The notes: generated by a model not told the origin, from the sequence alone. 64,000 nucleotides of DNA from Flavobacterium pokkalii (GCF_014596575.1 NZ_NASZ01000012.1:43329-107328); one strand, 5' to 3'; shown: positions 52,065 to 62,807, numbered from the stretch's first letter. Translations and numbers: made by a program.

Positions 52065-55000
52065 ATGAAAAAAAACTACTCTAGCAAAAGAAACATATAC
52101 ATACTGCTTCTTTTATTGATATTATTAATCCCTGTTTTATCAACTAAAACAGTAGCTCAAGTAAGAAAGTCTTTTACTCAGAGAACAGCTTCAGCAACAC
52201 CCACAAAGACCATTTATAATATAAAAGGTGATTTTACTATGTTAGGAAACACTAACCTGACGCTGAAGACCTACGGAAATACAACCGACAATGACGGCGA
52301 AATGATTTACGTGGATATAGATGGAGATTCCAACACCTGGAACTCCTCTTCTGCCGATTTACAACTTTCTACAGAAAATGGCGCAACCCCAGCATGCTCA
52401 ACCATTTTATTCGCTGGATTGTATTGGACCGGAAAATCGGATGATTCAGATACTTTTACAGTTTCTAAGCAAACACAAAACGGGACACAAGCTATAAACA
52501 ATAACCTAACCGTTATTCATAATCAAAGTATCGCAAATACAAACTACAATATGACAACTGCGTCCGTTAGTGGAGGTGGAAATAAATACCCTTCTTATAC
52601 TTTTTCAGGAAATGGGAACAGCTATGTATTTGAATATACCAATTCATCGACAGTTACCCTCTCTGTAAATGGCGGTTCTTCTACAAGTTACCCAGTCAGC
52701 ATTGTAGTTTCAGGATCAACTGCGACTGCTACATTATCAACACCTTACGTAATAACAGACGGAACTGTAAGCCTAACTATCAATAAGTTAATAAGAAACA
52801 CAGCAACTAACTTAAATACCCCAGATACACAAACCTATTCATCAGCCTATGTAAATGTCTCTGGTACAATACCCGCTTACACTACAAGTACAAAAAATTA
52901 CGATAAAAAAGTAGTTTCATTAAAAGGACCGGGAGCAGCTTCCTATACGACAATAACCGCCAGCTCATCTGATATTTGGTATCCGGGTTCCGGTGATGAC
53001 GGAATTTATGTTGGATACAAAGAAATAACAGACTATGTAAAAACTTACGGATTAGGAACCTACACTGTAGCAGATATAGCCCTAAAAACAGGAACAGGCC
53101 CTACACCCGGATATTCCGGTGGTTGGGGAATTGTTGTTATTTACGAAAACCCATTGATGAACAGTAGAGCAGTCACGCTTTTTGATGGATATGCCAATGA
53201 AAATGGATCATTTGTGGGTGATATCCCGATTTCAGGTTTCGTGGCGGTAAATGCCGGTCAGGTAAATATGAAACTGGGAGTTATGGCCAGTGAAGGTGAC
53301 GTTGCAAAAACCGGGGACTATTTACAAGTCCAACAACTTAATACTACAACCTATGTAAGTTTATCACATTCCGGAAATACAACAAATAATTTCTACAACT
53401 CTTCCATTTTAACCGGAGGAAATACCAGAAACCCAAACTTACAAAACAATACCGGAATCGACTTAAGTATGTTCAACATTCCAAATACAGGAAATGCTAA
53501 TATAGCTAATGGTCAAACTTCGACTAATTTCAAATATGGTTCCAGTTTAGATAAATTTTCGATCTTTGGCTTTGCCATGTCTGTGGACTCCTACGTACCA
53601 GATCCTCAAGGTTTAATTAGCGTTAATTCTATTAATAATGTTACCAATCCTACGGTTTTAAATGCTTTACCGGGACAAACCATTAATTATTCGCTAAATA
53701 TTACGAACGAAGGCACAGAAGCTACTAACAACACCATTGTTTCTATTCCAATTCCTTCAACAGCTATTTTTGGCACCGGAACGAATATTAGCTATCATAC
53801 CCATAACGGATTTACGACTAGCAATGTTCCTCATTATGACTCAGCTACTAATTCAATTATCTGGGATTTAGGAACCCTACCTATTACTGCCGGACATCCG
53901 GAATACATCTATGCCGATTTAAGTTTTGACTTAGTTGTAACTACTGATTGCGACATTCTGTTAAGTGCCGGATGTAATCCTGAAGTTTCTCTGGAAACAG
54001 GAACAATTACCGGAACCGGAGCTACTTCGGGTTCTTCTTTTACTAATTATTTCTTTCAGGGATATGACGACAGCAGCTGTCAATTACCTATTGATGGTTC
54101 GATAAAAGTGGCTATCGATGCCAGTTCCTGTTGGTCAAGTTTGGCTGGAGCCGACCAAAACACCTATTGTGGCGGAGAAACAGTAACACTAAACGCTAAA
54201 TCCGGAAGTACAGGAACCTGGTCTATCGTGAGCGGTCCTGCTGGTGGAGGAGAAATTTTCTCTGACAACAGCAGTCCTGCATCTACTTTCTACAGTCCAA
54301 ACATTGGAACTTACACCCTTCGCTGGACAACCAATTGTGGCGCTACCGATGATGCTTTAGTTACTTTTGAACTTTGTAATGTGGTAAATTTTGACGGAGT
54401 CGATGACAATATTAATTTCAAAAACAAATTCAATCTCGACAGCGGTAATTTCAGTATCGAATGTTGGATTAAATCCAATGCTGCTAACAGCAACACCCAA
54501 ACTATTCTTTCCAAACATCTTAGTCCAACAGCTACGGATGGTTATGATTTAAGAATTGTAAACAACAAAGTAGCTTTTTATTGGAACAACAACGCTGTTA
54601 CAACCACAAACAGTATCGATACGGACAGATGGTACCATGTTGCCCTGATTTTTGACGGAACGAATTACAATTTATACATTGATGGTATTTTAGAAAAAAC
54701 GACAGCCGGTTCCAATCCGTCAACTAACAGTGTGGATTTCATTATTGGAGCAATGAGTCAAAATACAGATGTTCCATATAATTATTTTAACGGATGGATA
54801 GACGAACTTCGCTTATGGAATACAGCTTTAAACGAAGATCAAATTCGTCGTATGATGAATCAGGAAATTGAAAATGATGGCAGCAATAATGTAAAAGGAG
54901 TAATTGTACCCAAAAATATCAGCGGTATAAACTGGAGTAATCTCTCAGGTTATTATCAAATGAACAATAGCGACGACATCAGCAATGGCTATTTGGTTGA

Positions 55001-56930
55001 CCAATCAGGAAACAATAATAACGGAAAACTCAAAGGAATTTATCTTCCGGAACCGGACACTGCGCCAATTCCCTATACATCCGGAGCAAATGGAGCCTGG
55101 GAAACGGATGAAACCTGGACTAATTATGAAGTTTGGGACCCTCCATATAGCCTAGGAATTGACAATTCGACTCCTATCGACTGGAATATTGTAAAAACAT
55201 CCCACAATATTAGTTCAACTGGAAATAAAACGGTTTTAGGATTATTAGTAAACAGCAATACTATTAGTGCCAACAATGATTCTAAAATTGAAATTTCGAG
55301 CTATTTAAAATTAGACGGAAAAATTGATTTGGTTGGAAAATCACAATTAATTCAAACTCTCGACAGCGATTTAGACGTAAACAGTTCTGGTTCTCTAGAA
55401 CGAGACCAACAAGGACAATCCAATTTGTACAATTATAATTATTGGAGTTCTCCTGTTGGAACCATAAATACCACAACCAACAATGTAACCTATACAGTAG
55501 GTGGCGTTATGAAAGACGGCACCACCACTACGCCACAAAATATCAAATGGATTGGCGGTTATAATGGTTCGCCAACAACTCCTATTAGTCTTGCCCGATA
55601 TTGGCTTTTCAAATTTGATAATTATGCCAATGCTTATGCAAATTGGGTACAATTCAACGAAAATTCTCCTATAAGAGTCGGACAGGGTTACACCATGAAA
55701 GGAAGCGGAGCTGCAAGCAGTACACAAAACTATACTTTTGTTGGAAAACCAAACAATGGAGCGATTACATCCAACACGGTTTCCGCCAATCAATTATTGT
55801 TAGCCGGAAATCCGTATCCGTCTTCTTTAGATAGTGAAGCTTTCATCAATGATAATGCGAATTCCATGAATGGAACTATTTATTATTGGGAACATTATGC
55901 CACTAATAACACACATATTTTAAGGGATTACCAAGGAGGTTATGCCACCCGAAACCTTACCGGAGGGGTAGCACCTTCTTCCACCAATGTGGACTATATC
56001 AGTAAATTAGGTACTCCTTCCCGCGGAATTCCTAATCGTTTTATTCCTGTTGGTCAGGCATTCTTTATCATTGGAAAACCTGACGGAGGCGGAACTATTA
56101 CTTACAACAACAATCAAAGAAGTTTCCATAAAGAAGACGATGCTGCAAATTCGAACGTGATGTATAAAATTACAACTCAAACCAAACAATTGTGGCAAAA
56201 CAATAAGAACGATGAAGTGGTAAATGAAAATCACAAAAAAATCCGTTTAGGCTTTAACTCCCGAAATGATTATCATCGTCAAATTTTATTAGGTTTTATG
56301 GATGAAAAAGCCACTGACCAAATGGATTTTGGTTATGATTCCTACAACCTTGACAACATTCCAAATGATATGTATTTCTTAATCGGTGAAGACCAATTTG
56401 TCATTCAGGGTGTGGGTTCTTTTAACAAATATGCCTCCTACCCGATTGGCATTAAAACAGATGCCGAAGGAACTATCAAATTCATGATTGATGATATTGA
56501 AAATTTCGACAGCAGTCAAGGCGTTTATATTTACGATGCCACCACCAACACTTACAATGATATCAGAAGCACTCCTTTTGAAATCAATGTAGCGGCAGGA
56601 ACTAACAACAGCCGATTTGCTTTACGTTTTTCCAAAACAACAGAGGAAGAAGACAAACTGGCGGAAGAACAATTGAAAGCTAATAAAATTGACATTATTC
56701 ATATTCAAAAAACAAATCTCATCAATATCAATAATCATATTGAAGATTGCAGCGTTACTAAAGTTCGCCTTTATGATGATTCCGGAATTGAAATTGAAAA
56801 CTGGAAAATTCAGGAAAACCGAGATCAATCAAATATTCAGGTGCATATCAAGAAAACAAAAATGGGTGTTTATATCGTAAAAGTTGAAACAACCCGAGGT
56901 GAATTCACTAAAAAAATAATTATTCAATAA
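52065..56930 (+). CDS. Large secreted LamG-domain protein with type IX C-terminal sorting domain
   Basis: 1621 residues. Signal peptide (MKKNYSSKRNIYILLLLLIL) ends near residue 32. Residues 40-470 are Thr/Ser/Gly-rich beta repeats, a DUF11-like segment follows near 525-640, and a LamG/concanavalin-like domain at about 775-940 (FDGVDDNINF, RWYHVALIFDGTNYNLYIDG, WIDELRLWN). The last 75 residues look like a Por-secretion C-terminal domain, ending GVYIVKVETTRGEFTKKIIIQ. Exported by the type IX system and anchored on the cell surface, probably an adhesin or carbohydrate binder. It is transcribed alone and ended by a terminator. Confidence 0.88.
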   Translation: MKKNYSSKRNIYILLLLLILLIPVLSTKTVAQVRKSFTQRTASATPTKTIYNIKGDFTMLGNTNLTLKTYGNTTDNDGEMIYVDIDGDSNTWNSSSADLQLSTENGATPACSTILFAGLYWTGKSDDSDTFTVSKQTQNGTQAINNNLTVIHNQSIANTNYNMTTASVSGGGNKYPSYTFSGNGNSYVFEYTNSSTVTLSVNGGSSTSYPVSIVVSGSTATATLSTPYVITDGTVSLTINKLIRNTATNLNTPDTQTYSSAYVNVSGTIPAYTTSTKNYDKKVVSLKGPGAASYTTITASSSDIWYPGSGDDGIYVGYKEITDYVKTYGLGTYTVADIALKTGTGPTPGYSGGWGIVVIYENPLMNSRAVTLFDGYANENGSFVGDIPISGFVAVNAGQVNMKLGVMASEGDVAKTGDYLQVQQLNTTTYVSLSHSGNTTNNFYNSSILTGGNTRNPNLQNNTGIDLSMFNIPNTGNANIANGQTSTNFKYGSSLDKFSIFGFAMSVDSYVPDPQGLISVNSINNVTNPTVLNALPGQTINYSLNITNEGTEATNNTIVSIPIPSTAIFGTGTNISYHTHNGFTTSNVPHYDSATNSIIWDLGTLPITAGHPEYIYADLSFDLVVTTDCDILLSAGCNPEVSLETGTITGTGATSGSSFTNYFFQGYDDSSCQLPIDGSIKVAIDASSCWSSLAGADQNTYCGGETVTLNAKSGSTGTWSIVSGPAGGGEIFSDNSSPASTFYSPNIGTYTLRWTTNCGATDDALVTFELCNVVNFDGVDDNINFKNKFNLDSGNFSIECWIKSNAANSNTQTILSKHLSPTATDGYDLRIVNNKVAFYWNNNAVTTTNSIDTDRWYHVALIFDGTNYNLYIDGILEKTTAGSNPSTNSVDFIIGAMSQNTDVPYNYFNGWIDELRLWNTALNEDQIRRMMNQEIENDGSNNVKGVIVPKNISGINWSNLSGYYQMNNSDDISNGYLVDQSGNNNNGKLKGIYLPEPDTAPIPYTSGANGAWETDETWTNYEVWDPPYSLGIDNSTPIDWNIVKTSHNISSTGNKTVLGLLVNSNTISANNDSKIEISSYLKLDGKIDLVGKSQLIQTLDSDLDVNSSGSLERDQQGQSNLYNYNYWSSPVGTINTTTNNVTYTVGGVMKDGTTTTPQNIKWIGGYNGSPTTPISLARYWLFKFDNYANAYANWVQFNENSPIRVGQGYTMKGSGAASSTQNYTFVGKPNNGAITSNTVSANQLLLAGNPYPSSLDSEAFINDNANSMNGTIYYWEHYATNNTHILRDYQGGYATRNLTGGVAPSSTNVDYISKLGTPSRGIPNRFIPVGQAFFIIGKPDGGGTITYNNNQRSFHKEDDAANSNVMYKITTQTKQLWQNNKNDEVVNENHKKIRLGFNSRNDYHRQILLGFMDEKATDQMDFGYDSYNLDNIPNDMYFLIGEDQFVIQGVGSFNKYASYPIGIKTDAEGTIKFMIDDIENFDSSQGVYIYDATTNTYNDIRSTPFEINVAAGTNNSRFALRFSKTTEEEDKLAEEQLKANKIDIIHIQKTNLININNHIEDCSVTKVRLYDDSGIEIENWKIQENRDQSNIQVHIKKTKMGVYIVKVETTRGEFTKKIIIQ

Positions 56931-56952
56931 TTGATAATTAACGTAAAATCGC

Positions 56953-56987
56953 AAAAACGTTCTGACCACAAAATCAGGACGTTTTTT
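56953..56987 (+). terminator. Terminator of the LamG protein gene
   Basis: AAAAACGTTCTGA pairs with TCAGGACGTTTTTT (one G-U pair) and is followed by Ts. Confidence 0.85.
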
Positions 56988-57139
56988 TTTATAATATTTG
57001 TTCCCTATTCGAAAAGAATAAAAAATTTAAAAAAAATCTTTCTTTCAGGAACAAATATTCTCTTTTAATTTTTACTTTTGCTTATTTTTATTTATTCTAA
57101 ATAGAAAATTAAATTAAACCTAAACAATTAATAATTATC

Positions 57140-57147
57140 TAATCGAT
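57140..57147 (+). promoter_or_regulatory. TAATCGAT box before the ankyrin gene
   Basis: TAATCGAT lies 14 bp before the ATG at 57162, in the 5' leader. A -7 box TACTTTTG is at 57073-57080. The box resembles those upstream of 52065 and 62808. Confidence 0.45.
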
Positions 57148-57161
57148 AAAATGTCCAAATA

Positions 57162-58688
57162 ATGAAGAAAAATCTATTTGCTTCCCTTGCGCTGGCTACT
57201 ACTTTTTTGGCTACAGCCCAACAAAAAAACACGCTTTTAGAACAAAATTTCTGGAAATCTGCTCCAGATGTTAATGCAGTAAAAGCAGAAATTGACAAAG
57301 GAAATAATCCTTCCGAAAGTACTCGAAATGCCTTTGATGCTGTGGTTTATGCTATAAACAGCGATGCGCCAACGGAAACAATTAAATTTTTATTAGATCA
57401 ACCCGGCAATACCGTTAATAAACCAACGCATGACAATCGTATTTACCTGCATTGGGCCGCCAATAAAGGAAATGCTGAAGTTGTAAATTACTTAATAGCC
57501 AAAGGATCTAACATCAATCTGGAAGACAGTCATGGTACAACTCCGATTACTTTTACAGCAAATAGTGGTCAAAAAAACACAGCCGTTTACGAAGCCTTTT
57601 TTAAAGCCGGCTTAGACCCAAAGAAAAAATACAAAGACAATACAACTCTTTTATTATTGGCAATCCCAAATGATAAAGATTTGACATTAACCAATTATTT
57701 TATTTCCAAAGGGCTTTCTTTGAAAGACACCGATGCCAACGGAGCAACCGCATTTGATTATGCCGCCCGAACAGGAAACATCGAACTTTTAAAAACATTG
57801 GTACAAAAAGGAGTAAAATATACCGACAATGCACTACTTATCGCCTCACAGGGTTCTCGTCGTGAAGCAAATACATTAGACGTGTACAAATATTTAATAG
57901 ACGAATTGAAACTGAATCCTAAAGCGGTTTCAAAAGAGGGTGAAACGGTTTTACATAATTTGGTTCGAAAATCCAATCAAACGGAGATTATCAATTATTT
58001 TTTAAGTAAAGGAGTGGATGCAAATAAAGCGGATAACGATGGCAACACCGCTTTAATGAACGCTGCTTCGAGTAGAGACACGGAAGCTTTAGAATTATTA
58101 TTACCAAAAGCCAAAGATATCAATGCTAAAAATGCCAAAGGAGAATCGGCATTATCATTAGCTGTTCAAAACGGAAGTCCGAAAGCTGTGGAACTTTTGT
58201 TAAAACAAAAAGCAGATATCAATGTGACGGACAAAGACGGAAATAACTTGGGTTATTACCTTATTCAATCCTATCGCCCACAAATGGGAGGTCGTGAAAT
58301 GAATGCACGCGGACCACAAGGCGAAACGGCTGCAAAAGAAGATCCTTTTACAGAAAAATTAATGCTGTTGCAACAAAATGGACTGAATCTTTCTCAGCCT
58401 CAACAAGACGGAAGTACTTTATATCATTTTGCTGTGCTGAAAAATGATATAACTTTGCTGAAAAAATTAGCCGCCGTTAATATCGATATCAACGCCAAAA
58501 ACAAAGACGGTTTAACTGCTTTGCACAAAGCGGCTATGATTGCAAAAAACGACAACATTTTAAACTATTTATTGTCCAATGGTGCCAAAAAAGATATCAA
58601 AACCGATTTTGACGAAAGTGCTTATGACTTAGCCAAAGAAAACGAAACCTTATCTAAAAACAATATTTCCATCGAAATTTTAAAATAA
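57162..58688 (+). CDS. Secreted ankyrin-repeat protein
   Basis: 508 residues. Signal peptide MKKNLFASLALATTFLATAQ, then about ten ankyrin repeats (NRIYLHWAANKGNAEVVNYLIAKG type) to the end. Probably periplasmic, mediating protein contacts. It is the first gene of a four-gene unit with DUF2271, PepSY/flavodoxin and ApbE genes, 4 bp before the next start. It may tether or scaffold the redox proteins; that is inference. Confidence 0.85.
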   Translation: MKKNLFASLALATTFLATAQQKNTLLEQNFWKSAPDVNAVKAEIDKGNNPSESTRNAFDAVVYAINSDAPTETIKFLLDQPGNTVNKPTHDNRIYLHWAANKGNAEVVNYLIAKGSNINLEDSHGTTPITFTANSGQKNTAVYEAFFKAGLDPKKKYKDNTTLLLLAIPNDKDLTLTNYFISKGLSLKDTDANGATAFDYAARTGNIELLKTLVQKGVKYTDNALLIASQGSRREANTLDVYKYLIDELKLNPKAVSKEGETVLHNLVRKSNQTEIINYFLSKGVDANKADNDGNTALMNAASSRDTEALELLLPKAKDINAKNAKGESALSLAVQNGSPKAVELLLKQKADINVTDKDGNNLGYYLIQSYRPQMGGREMNARGPQGETAAKEDPFTEKLMLLQQNGLNLSQPQQDGSTLYHFAVLKNDITLLKKLAAVNIDINAKNKDGLTALHKAAMIAKNDNILNYLLSNGAKKDIKTDFDESAYDLAKENETLSKNNISIEILK

Positions 58689-58692
58689 TACC

Positions 58693-59175
58693 ATGAATTC
58701 AATTTTTAAGACAGCGCTTTTGAGTGCTTTTATCTGCCTTATTTCTTTCCAGTCTTTCGCTCAAAGCAGCAAATACAAATGCATGTTGCAAATGTCTAAT
58801 TACATGGGCGAAGGCGCTTATGTAGTGGTTTCATTAATCAATCCCAAAGGTGCTTATGAAAAAACACTTTACGTTATGGGGGACGATAAAAAATGGTACA
58901 AAACCTTAAAAGAATGGCATAAATTTTATTCTAAAAAACCTTCTAATATCAGTGCTATTACCGGAGCTTCAGTAACCGGAGGAGACCGAAGCATTACGAC
59001 TATCGAAATTGAGGATTCTAAAATCAACAGCGGATATAAATTGCGTTTTGAATCGGCAGTGGAAGACCAAAAATACCATGTTTCCGATTTAGAAATGCCT
59101 CTTACTACTGCGGCTTTAGCCGATAAAACGGAAGGAAAAGGTTATATCCGTTATGTAAGATTCAGTAAACTATAA
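58693..59175 (+). CDS. DUF2271 protein, likely FMN carrier
   Basis: 160 residues. Signal peptide ends near SFAQ (residue 24). The rest is one DUF2271 domain. Residues 93-104 hold ITGASVTGGDRS; the GASVT part fits the ApbE flavinylation motif, in which the final Thr or Ser carries FMN by a phosphoester bond. The operon contains apbE, so flavinylation here is likely. The domain would act as an extracytoplasmic one-electron or two-electron carrier. Confidence 0.82.
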   Translation: MNSIFKTALLSAFICLISFQSFAQSSKYKCMLQMSNYMGEGAYVVVSLINPKGAYEKTLYVMGDDKKWYKTLKEWHKFYSKKPSNISAITGASVTGGDRSITTIEIEDSKINSGYKLRFESAVEDQKYHVSDLEMPLTTAALADKTEGKGYIRYVRFSKL

Positions 59176-59190
59176 TCCTAAATTATCTAA

Positions 59191-61365
59191 ATGACGCTTT
59201 CCGTTTGGCGATACGCCCACCTTACTTTGGCGGTATTTTCTGCTGCATTTTTATTTCTGGCTGCGACAACAGGAACTATCCTCGCAGTAGATGCTATTCA
59301 GGAGAAAATTCCGTCTCATCGGGTAACTAATTTCAATGATATAACATTGGCAGCAACTTTGCCAATTCTAAAAAAAACATATCCGGAAATAACCGAAATT
59401 AGTATCGACCACAATCAGTCTGTTACTTTACAGGCTATAGATAAGGACGGGAACGATGTTAATGCATACATCAATCCAACAAACGGAAAAATAATTGGTA
59501 AACCCGAAAAAAAAAGCGATTTTATTAACTGGATTACCAGTTTGCATCGTTCACTGTTTCTGCATGAAACCGGACGTCTTTTTATTGGAATTAACGCCTT
59601 TTTATTGTTGCTTATTTCCATTTCCGGTTTTGTTTTGGTTCTCAAAAGACAAAAAGGAATCCGTAATTTTTTCTCTAAAATCATCAAAGAATATTTTGCT
59701 CAATATTATCATGTGGTTTTAGGAAGACTGGCTTTGATTCCTATTTTAATTTTGGCTCTTTCCGGGACTTATTTGTCTATGGAACGTTTTCATCTTTTTG
59801 AAAATGAAAATAAAACTGAAACAGAAAATTCGAAACCACAACAAAAATCTTTTGATTTCAAAAAAACTTCTTTTGCTGAAATCACAAAAATAGAATTTCC
59901 TTTTTCGGATGATCCAGAGGATTATTACACTTTCGAATTAAAAGACCGAAAAATAGAAGTAGAACAATATTCGAATACTATAATTTCGGAAGAATTATTC
60001 CCGACTACAAAAATGTTGACGGAATTAAGTTTGGATTTACACACCGGAAGAGCCAATTCTTTTTGGGCTTTTGTACTCGGATTAGCTTCTTTAAACATTT
60101 TGTTTTTCATCTATTCGGGTTTTGCGATGACTTTCAAAAGAAGAGCCAGCCGCATAAAAAACAAATTCAAAGCCGAAGAAAGTAAATATATTTTGCTAGT
60201 GGGGTCCGAAAACGGAAGTTCGCTCCGTTTTGCCAATGCCATTTTGAAACAACTCAACGAACAAGGCGAAAAAGCTTTTATGGCACAACTCAACGATTAT
60301 AAAAACTTTGCAAAAGCCGAACATTTATTGATTTTTAGCTCGACTTACGGTTTGGGCGATGCCCCTTCGAATGCCAATAAATTTGAATCGCTTTTAGCCA
60401 AATTTCCACAAACAAATACTGTAAATTATTCAGTAATTGGTTTTGGTTCCAAATCCTATCCGGATTTTTGCGGTTTTGCCCGAACAATCGATTCGCTTTT
60501 AGAAAAACAAAAATGGGCTCATCGCTTTTTAGAATTACAAACCGTGAATGATAAATCGGCTGAGGAATTTGTAAACTGGGTAAAATTGTGGAGCGCTAAA
60601 ACCGAAATCGCGCTCAGCACTACTCCATCGGTTTACAATCATATTCCAAAAGGTTTGCAACAATTGATGGTTTTGGACAAAACCACGGTTTATGAAAACG
60701 AACAGACTTTTTTATTGACTCTAAGGGCTGGAATGCGAAGCCAATTTACTTCCGGCGATTTATTAGCCATTTATCCTGCCAATGACAATCAGGAACGTTT
60801 GTATTCTATTGGAAAACATAATGGTAACATTCAACTGGCAATAAAATTACACCCCAATGGTTTGGGTTCCGGATTTTTATACAATTTAAAAGCGGGTGAT
60901 GTTATCAAAACACAAATAATCAACAATCATGCGTTTCATTTGCCTAAAAAAGCGACAAAAGTCGCACTGATTTCTAACGGAACCGGAATTGCTCCTTTTT
61001 TGGGAATGATTGAACAAAACAAGAAAAAAACCGAAATCCATTTGTATTCCGGCTTTCGCCAAAAAACCGAAATCACAAAACAGTATCAGGATTTTGCTTT
61101 AGCTATGATGCAAAAACAACAATTGAAAAATTTCCATTTGGCTTACTCACGTGAAGCAGACAAACATTATGTGATGGATTTGATTCAGATGGACGCTAAT
61201 TTCTTTGCTGAATTATTAAAAAATGGAGGTATCATCATGATTTGCGGTGCATTGGCCATGCAATTTGACGTTGAAAAAGTTTTAGACCAAATTTGTCTTT
61301 CCATAAACCACAAACCACTTAGTTACTACAAAACACAAGGACAACTTTTAACCGATTGTTACTAA
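59191..61365 (+). CDS. PepSY membrane protein fused to flavodoxin/FAD/NAD(P)H reductase
   Basis: 724 residues. Four membrane helices with a PepSY region (1-320), then a flavodoxin domain (VGSENGSSLRFANAIL, STYGLGDAPSNA, about 330-470), then a cytochrome P450 reductase-type FAD domain with RLYSIG near 533, and an NADPH domain with LISNGTGIAPF near 592. It resembles sulfite reductase flavoprotein fused to a membrane PepSY part. It would move electrons from cytoplasmic NAD(P)H across the membrane to an FMN carrier. Sits 15 bp after DUF2271 and 22 bp before apbE. Confidence 0.9.
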   Translation: MTLSVWRYAHLTLAVFSAAFLFLAATTGTILAVDAIQEKIPSHRVTNFNDITLAATLPILKKTYPEITEISIDHNQSVTLQAIDKDGNDVNAYINPTNGKIIGKPEKKSDFINWITSLHRSLFLHETGRLFIGINAFLLLLISISGFVLVLKRQKGIRNFFSKIIKEYFAQYYHVVLGRLALIPILILALSGTYLSMERFHLFENENKTETENSKPQQKSFDFKKTSFAEITKIEFPFSDDPEDYYTFELKDRKIEVEQYSNTIISEELFPTTKMLTELSLDLHTGRANSFWAFVLGLASLNILFFIYSGFAMTFKRRASRIKNKFKAEESKYILLVGSENGSSLRFANAILKQLNEQGEKAFMAQLNDYKNFAKAEHLLIFSSTYGLGDAPSNANKFESLLAKFPQTNTVNYSVIGFGSKSYPDFCGFARTIDSLLEKQKWAHRFLELQTVNDKSAEEFVNWVKLWSAKTEIALSTTPSVYNHIPKGLQQLMVLDKTTVYENEQTFLLTLRAGMRSQFTSGDLLAIYPANDNQERLYSIGKHNGNIQLAIKLHPNGLGSGFLYNLKAGDVIKTQIINNHAFHLPKKATKVALISNGTGIAPFLGMIEQNKKKTEIHLYSGFRQKTEITKQYQDFALAMMQKQQLKNFHLAYSREADKHYVMDLIQMDANFFAELLKNGGIIMICGALAMQFDVEKVLDQICLSINHKPLSYYKTQGQLLTDCY

Positions 61366-61387
61366 GCAATTCTTTCCAAATTTTCGA

Positions 61388-62392
61388 ATGACAAACAAAC
61401 ACCTTAATATAATTTTCTTTTTAAGCTTATTAATTAGTTTCACTTGTCAGTCTCAAATTTTACGAAAAAGAACCACCTTACTGATGGGCGGACGCTTCGA
61501 TATTAGTATTGTTGCAAAAGATTCCCTTACCGCCGAAGAAAATATCGATGAAATAATTACAGAAATCAGCCGGATTGAAAATCTGATTTCCGACTGGAAA
61601 CCGACTTCTCAGGTTTCTGAAGTCAATCAAAATGCAGGAATCCGTCCGGTAAAAGTGGATAAAGAAGTCTTCGAATTGACCCGAAGAGCTTTGCAGCTTT
61701 CTGAAATTACCAATGGAGCATTCGATATTAGCTTTGCTGCGATGGACAGAATCTGGAAATTTGACGGTTCCATGACCGAAATGCCTTCTGCGGAAGCTAT
61801 CAAAAAATCGGTTGCAAAAGTGGGCTATAAAAATATAATTCTTGACAGCATTCATTCGACAATTTTCCTGAAATTAAAAAGAATGAAAATTGGTTTTGGC
61901 GCTTTGGGTGAAGGCTATGCCACTAATAAATGCCAGGAAATGATGCTCGCTAAAGGAATTCATTCGGGTATTATAAATGCCTCCGGCGATATGAGCGTTT
62001 GGGGAACGCAAATTAACGAAAAACCCTGGAACATTGGTATTACAAATCCTTTTCATCCCGACAAAATTCTGGCTACAATGCCTTTAAAACAAGGAGCCGT
62101 TACCACGTCGGGTTCTTACGAAAAATTTGTTGTTTTGAACGGCAAACGCTATTCGCACATTATTAATCCGGCAACCGGATATCCTTCAACCGGACTGTGC
62201 AGTGTTACTGTTTTTGGTCCCAATGCTGAAACTGCTAACGGTTTTAGTACTTCGGCTATGGTTTTGGGCAAAAAAGCTGCTATTCCATTTTTAAATCAAT
62301 TTCCGGATTACTATTTTATGATGATTACCGATTCAGGCAAAACTATCTTCTCTAAAAACTTCCCGAAACGACTGTTAAAAAAATACAGATAA
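61388..62392 (+). CDS. apbE: FAD:protein FMN transferase
   Basis: 334 residues. A signal peptide (FFLSLLISFTCQSQ) points to periplasmic action; the Cys could be lipidated but the lipobox is poor. ApbE motifs: the GFGALGEGYATNK segment near 175 (FAD binding), GIINASGDMSVWG near 197, HIINPATGYPS near 257, and the metal site Asp/Thr in ETANGFSTSAMVLG near 280. It transfers FMN from FAD to Thr/Ser in target proteins. The neighbouring DUF2271 protein is the expected substrate. Confidence 0.93.
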   Translation: MTNKHLNIIFFLSLLISFTCQSQILRKRTTLLMGGRFDISIVAKDSLTAEENIDEIITEISRIENLISDWKPTSQVSEVNQNAGIRPVKVDKEVFELTRRALQLSEITNGAFDISFAAMDRIWKFDGSMTEMPSAEAIKKSVAKVGYKNIILDSIHSTIFLKLKRMKIGFGALGEGYATNKCQEMMLAKGIHSGIINASGDMSVWGTQINEKPWNIGITNPFHPDKILATMPLKQGAVTTSGSYEKFVVLNGKRYSHIINPATGYPSTGLCSVTVFGPNAETANGFSTSAMVLGKKAAIPFLNQFPDYYFMMITDSGKTIFSKNFPKRLLKKYR

Positions 62393-62807
62393 CTGAAAAT
62401 TTTTACTTCAAAAAATAATTTCATTCAACTCTTCATTTGAAATTAACCAACAATTCATTAAGTATTAAAAATCTCTTTTTTCAACTCAAATAAAGTAAAA
62501 CAATACTTTCAAATCTACTGACTTCTAAATTTCTGTACTTAATCGAGTTATCCTACACCTCATCGATTAAAGTATAATAAAACATGGCTATTCTTTAATT
62601 TTACCACTGTTACCAAAAAGGTAATTTCCAAACAAATGATCCTTGCTGTTTTTGAGTTTTTAAACTCTAAAAACATTCGACTTTTCCTAAGAACAGAGCA
62701 TTTAATTAGTAGTCTCTATCTAAAAATATTTCGGCTCAAAAAACAAATAAAATATGAGCCTTGTAAAATAATTGAAAGTTATTTTTTGAATCTAAATCAC
62801 TAAACTT
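62393..62807. other. Gap before the HYR protein, with inverted ATCGATTAA boxes
   Basis: About 415 bp, no gene. TTAATCGA (62539-62546) and ATCGATTAA (62562-62570) are in inverted orientation, related to the boxes before 52065 and 57162. Confidence 0.5.
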
